Shown here in pieces: positions 22,670 to 26,792 of a stretch of 26,792 bases of DNA (position 1 is its first letter; each line of letters begins with the position of its first letter). Source of the DNA: Smittium mucronatum (taxonomy: Eukaryota; Kickxellomycota; Harpellomycetes; Harpellales; Legeriomycetaceae). The position numbers and the translations under genes are program-made. The DNA is taken from contig LSSL01002585.1 in NCBI GenBank assembly GCA_001953115.1, positions 1 through 26,792 of the forward strand, given 5' to 3'. Below the pieces are notes generated by a model. It was given only the letters and a program-made list of their open reading frames with translations, was not told the origin of the DNA and did no database searches.

Positions 22670-22904
22670 ATCAAGAGTAGTGGTGTAGTGGTTATCACGT
22701 CTGCCTCACACGCAGAAGGTCTTGGGTTCAATCCCCAATTACTCTAATGTTTCATTTCCTTGAACCAATGCCCTCGAGGTGTGGAGCTGCTAGAGGGGAA
22801 TTGTGAAATATTTTTTGAAAAATGTTCACTTTTTTTGATTTTTTTAAATTAGTTTTTATAACTTTTTATTAACTTTAAAATAAATTTTCCGTAAAAAAAA
22901 AAAA
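22670..22904 (+). mobile_element. tRNA-Val-headed SINE-like retroposon
   Basis: The element starts ATCA and is followed by a complete tRNA-Val(CAC)-like head (22674-22746), a tRNA-unrelated body (22747-22892) and a run of 12 A (22893-22904, the last four shared with the duplication). It is flanked by a 19-bp near-perfect direct repeat that encloses head and body together. That shows they were inserted as one unit. The body recurs, diverged, at 14838-14995. Head-body-poly(A)-target duplication is the classic architecture of a tRNA-derived SINE mobilised by a LINE. Oddity: the body contains runs of 6 and 7 T that would normally stop RNA polymerase III. A chimera of tRNA and a LINE 3' end made by template switching is the main alternative. 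No protein is encoded. Confidence 0.8.
22674..22746 (+). tRNA. tRNA-Val (anticodon CAC)-like head of the retroposon
   Basis: A 73-nt cloverleaf can be folded by eye. The acceptor stem is AGAGTAG/TTACTCT (one G-U pair) with discriminator A. The D-arm contains the A box TGGTGTAGTGG (22681-22691). The anticodon stem is TCTGC/GCAGA with loop CTCACAC and anticodon CAC at 22707-22709. The T-arm is TTGGG-TTCAATC-CCCAA with the B box at 22725-22734. There is no intron and no encoded CCA. Because it sits inside the target-site duplication together with the body, it is probably a retroposon head. It could still be transcribed, and even function as a tRNA, but no T-run terminator follows until 22811. 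Confidence 0.8.
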
Positions 22905-22919
22905 TTATGCTTTTTTTGG
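22901..22919 (+). repeat. Target-site duplication, right copy
   Basis: AAAATTATGCTTTTTTTGG lies immediately after the A-tail and pairs with 22651-22669. Sequence diverges beyond GG on both sides, which sets the duplication at 19 bp (slightly ambiguous at the A-rich end). Confidence 0.85.
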
Positions 22920-25900
22920 CTAGTAATATATCTTCGTTAGCTGAGTATTCACACAAAATGTTAATCAGAGTTTTATTAGGAATTTTTTTTACCTGCTTGG
23001 GCTTGGGCGTAGTTAATTTAGGGGCATAGATTATCTGACTACTATAAGGGAACAGTAACCAGTTTAATGAGATACTGATTGTGTGTTAATTGATCTCTAT
23101 CATGGCTTAAACAGGTATAAGTAAAGAAATTTAATAGTTAAATTTTATAAATTTATCCTTCTTAGAATACAATCTTCTAACCTCTGAATTTCATTTATGC
23201 CTAGTTTTTATGAATAATAAAACACATTATTAAAAAAAAATTAATTGAGTGGTAACAAAAGTTTAACTTGAACATACTCACAGAATCTAAATAGTGATAG
23301 CTGTATTGTATATGAGTCATAAATGGATTATAATTTACCCTTTTTTCGGTTAAAATAAAAATACTATTTTGTTTTCTATTTCGTTAACTATCAGCATATA
23401 ACTTGAAAAAAAAACAGAGCGAAGAACGGATAAAAATATTTTATTTATTTGATAGGGTAATAATATAATTAGAATCAAATCACTAAAGACATATTTCTTC
23501 GATATGTACTTATTCATGTATCTATAAATTCATTTGGAAAATCTATAATATCAAAAACATAGTCTAAATGTTATTAGCAGAACAATTAAATATTTTGAAT
23601 TAGATAAAAACTAATCAGTCACTGGTTAAAAATGAGCCGTCATTATAAGAGAAAAGATGTGTAATTTAACCGTATATGCTTCCTTTTTTCACAATGAAAA
23701 TTGCTTTTGACAATAAATGAACTATCTAAATCAGGCTAATGAATTAATAGGTGGTTTATTTTCAATAATATAGCTTTTTGAAAAATATAAACAAACTTCT
23801 AAAAAATGGGTTAACAATAGAGATTTAATCGCAATTGTATACTTATAATGAAAAAAATCTTTATATTAAAAAAAACTACTCGCATAAATAAATAACCAAT
23901 GAAAAAAAAATTCTTAAAAATTAATAAACTAATCAATTATGTTCATATGAGTACTAATTCTAAAATAAAACCTCTCTGATTTTCTAAACTTATCGAGAAG
24001 ATAAATTTGCACCCAAGAGTGAAATAAATTTTCGTGTTTGAGGGGTTTAAGAAGTGGAATTTTAAATGTAAACTATAGTAAAAATTTACACAGCACTCTA
24101 ATACTCTTGGTTGAATTAGTGGATAAAGAGCACAATAATTCCGAGGAAAACGATTCTAGAGAATAGATTTCTCGAAAAGGGAGGAGCTGAGCCGTTTATC
24201 ACATTTTGTGACATTTTATGTAAACAAAAATAGCGTACGGCAGACAGGAGAATCTCAGCTACTGAAATATGTTAATATTAAGGCGAATTCAATCAATCCC
24301 ACATTAGAGTTTGAAACATTTTTTATTAATTCTGTTGGATCTGTGCTCTAACCACGATCCCGATAATTTCAACGGATTATTCTTCTTTAAAAAAAAGTAT
24401 AATTCTTGATTTCATATAACTCAGTCATAAATCCACTTGAATAAATGCTGGAGAGGGGGGATGTGTCTTTCTGTCAGTATATTTTACTCTTTCCCCATGG
24501 GTAAGCCGCCGGTATTCTAGCAGAAGATCTTTTTGTGGTTAAAATAATAGCATTTTAATCGTCTTTTTCTTTTTCAAATATTTTTTTAGTGAATTTTTAA
24601 ATGGCCTTATCATAAAATAAAATTCAGTGGTGCATAAAAAAAGAAAGAAAAAATTAACTAGAGAAAATCTAACTATACCATTTAATAAAACTTTTGTAAG
24701 TTATTTTGAAACAATAGTGCCGATTTCCTAATGAATGAATTCACGTCATAAATAGTTCACTCTCGTCACAATACAAACCTTAACTCAATAAAATAAATTT
24801 TATTTGATTTATTTCGATCAATAAAACAAAGGCATTTAAAACTCTTTCTAAATTTATAGTTATAAAAAAGCCAGTATAAATTACATTTTTATAACTCTAT
24901 GAATATAATTTTGACATAAAATTTTCAAATTAAGTATATACTTTAATAATTGTTATAACCAATTTCGATAAATATTTTTGAAAAAATATTCTTTAATTCC
25001 GCGATCTTTTATTGATTTTTTGATTATTTAATATTAGCGTATTTAATTTCACAATTCAAATATTTATTTTTTTGTGCTTTAAATAAATACTTATTAGTTT
25101 AACAATTCGATGTATTGAAATTAAACGGTATATTTTGCGCTTTTTTATCGTCAAATTACTTAATTACTAGTAAAATTACTAAAGTTTAACAATTTTACAT
25201 ATTATATATGTATAAGCGAAAATTGAAGTTTCGGTTTTTTAACCCAAAAATAATAAAAATAAAATCCAGATATCTCAATTTAGTCAATTTTTATTCATTA
25301 GAATACATTTCTTTTTCTAAATTTTATATAACAAAAATTATAAATATTTTACAAACTTATCTTTAGATAAAATTCTAAGTATTAAAAAGTAAAAAAATGG
25401 TACGAAAAGCATAAATTGGAACTATGTGCTTCGATAGTTCAAAAAAATTATTTTAATAAATTTAATTTGAGGTTTATAATCCCAAATAACAATTTAGAAT
25501 ATTCTCTCCACTATTTTAATTTTGAGGTGCTTTATCTGAATCTTAGCATATCTTAAACGTCTTCTAGCAACTCAATAAAACAATGTTAAATTTTTAAATT
25601 TTTATTTGATATTTCTTCATCTTCAAATAGCTAAAAAAATATCTAAGTTATCAAATTTCACCTTTATTCTTAAATTAAGGTTTTATTTTTGTCATATTTT
25701 TCAAAAATTTCTTAATAAATATTCCTTTGGGTTATTTTTGCGTGAAGAACTATTTAATTCGGTATAAGCCCTCATGAATTGTGCTAAAATATAAGTATTG
25801 GCTGATAATATTAGGATATATTGTTATTTTTTCGAAATTAAATGATTCTATCAAAAACAACTCTATTGAAAGAAATACTAGGGGTTTTATAAAGAAAATG

Positions 25901-26792
25901 TATGTTTATCTTAGAACTAAATCGCACCCTGTAAATTTTTTTAAACCAATATTGATATCATATAAAGATATTATAATCCTAATATATATAGACATATTCA
26001 TATCTTTTTAAAATCTAACTTGGATTTTTAGTCTTCAAATTGAAGTTTTCCAAACTTAATTGATCATTTTAAAAACTATTTTGAACCATTTACAAAATTA
26101 AAATGATGTTATAATTTTACGTTTTAATTTTTATAAATTTATAAAGAATTTTTAAAAATAAACTTAATTCCATCAAGTTTTGAGATTTAATATTTCTATT
26201 TGTTTTCCACACCACTACTATGCAAATCTATGTTTTTTTTTGGTACATTTCAAATAATAGTAATAGTAAGATCTATTTCCAGTTTATAGTTCTATTTAAA
26301 GAATAAAAAGTTATTTTTGGCGTAAAAAATGTTTACCAACTGTCAAAGTTATATTTCTGCTCACTTTGGAAAAATTTACTCTGGTTTTTTACTCTTTGAT
26401 ACTTTTACTTGCTTAATCCCTTCAGTCTAAATGACTTATTTCGCATTTTGTTTGATAATAAGTCTCTTTTTAAAAAATAGGATCTCTCTTGACAAAAAAA
26501 ATAACCAGATTCAGCGAGTATAAACAAGGAATGATCTATTTAAATTGGATCGATATTTTGAAATAAGATATCCTGGTAAGCGAATATTTTTTATACGAAA
26601 ATTATCTGTAATTATAAACTACTATTAAGATAAGACTCATTTCTTATTTTTTCCATTATTTCTTCTATAAAATTCTTAAAAAATGCTGTATTAACACTTA
26701 TTTCCGAAATTACTATGCTATAAACAATATTTATGTGATTTAATCCCAATATAAATATAAAATTTATTCCACATTGAGTAGAAATAGTTAAA
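22920..26792. other. AT-rich region without recognisable genes
   Basis: No ORF is convincing. The longest, 25781-26011, has no ATG at its beginning and an Ile/Lys/Tyr-rich composition expected from AT-rich noise. A somewhat less AT-rich island at about 24000-24540 contains a weak tRNA-like A-box/B-box pair on the minus strand (24301-24354) and a short G-run (24456-24461). Confidence 0.5.

Noticed and set aside
22674..22746. Stand-alone functional tRNA-Val gene
   Set aside because: The 19-bp duplication encloses the tRNA together with the downstream body and A-tail, so it arrived as part of a retroposon. Function as a tRNA is not excluded, only not the best explanation.
22771..22797. Conserved RNA hairpin in the SINE body (CCCTC/GAGGG)
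   Set aside because: A similar stem (CTCTA/TAGAG) can be drawn in the second copy, but the paired bases are shifted by two positions, so there is no real covariation.
25781..26011. 76-codon open frame near the right end
   Set aside because: No initiating ATG near its beginning, and an Ile/Lys/Tyr-rich composition typical of AT-rich noise.

Overview
This is an AT-rich nuclear segment of a eukaryote. It contains three split protein genes with short introns (67-172 bp, GT-AG plus one inferred GC-AG), one tRNA-headed retroposon, and long stretches without recognisable genes. The proteins are a NudE/Nde1-type dynein regulator, the TFIIH subunit Tfb2/p52 and the translation factor eIF5B. Introns at this density, a NudE homologue, and Tfb2 residues that read closest to fungal versions suggest a filamentous fungus, perhaps an early-diverging AT-rich lineage. 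The lineage is inference; no species is claimed.

Layout. 1-3742: non-coding, visibly less AT-rich than most of the window, with many low-complexity tracts (A/T runs, G-quadruplex-type G runs, CACC, AAAAG and CACTAC microsatellites) and several ATTGGCC (CCAAT-box) motifs. 3743-5178 (-): nudE homologue in five exons. 5179-15244: about 10 kb of very AT-rich DNA between divergent genes. It holds a possible degenerate coding relic (5459-5713, -), an old copy of the retroposon tail (14838-14995) and a degenerate array of about five 20-bp units (14447-14545). 15245-17614 (+): TFB2 in eight exons, 499 aa. 17615-18570: convergent intergenic DNA. 18571-21949 (-): eIF5B in two exons, 1096 aa. 21950-22650: intergenic DNA with small unrecognised ORFs. 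22651-22919: tRNA-Val(CAC)-headed SINE-like element with A-tail and a 19-bp target-site duplication. 22920-26792: AT-rich DNA with no supported gene.

The three genes have unrelated housekeeping roles: dynein/Lis1 regulation, transcription and DNA repair through TFIIH, and ribosomal subunit joining. Nothing indicates shared function. The most novel item is the retroposon. The complete copy joins an intact tRNA-Val cloverleaf to an unrelated body of about 146 bp and a poly(A) tail. A second, diverged copy of the same body 7.9 kb away shows the body belongs to a dispersed family. Exon coordinates were worked out by hand from reading frame, splice signals and remembered family conservation; no alignment or search was run.
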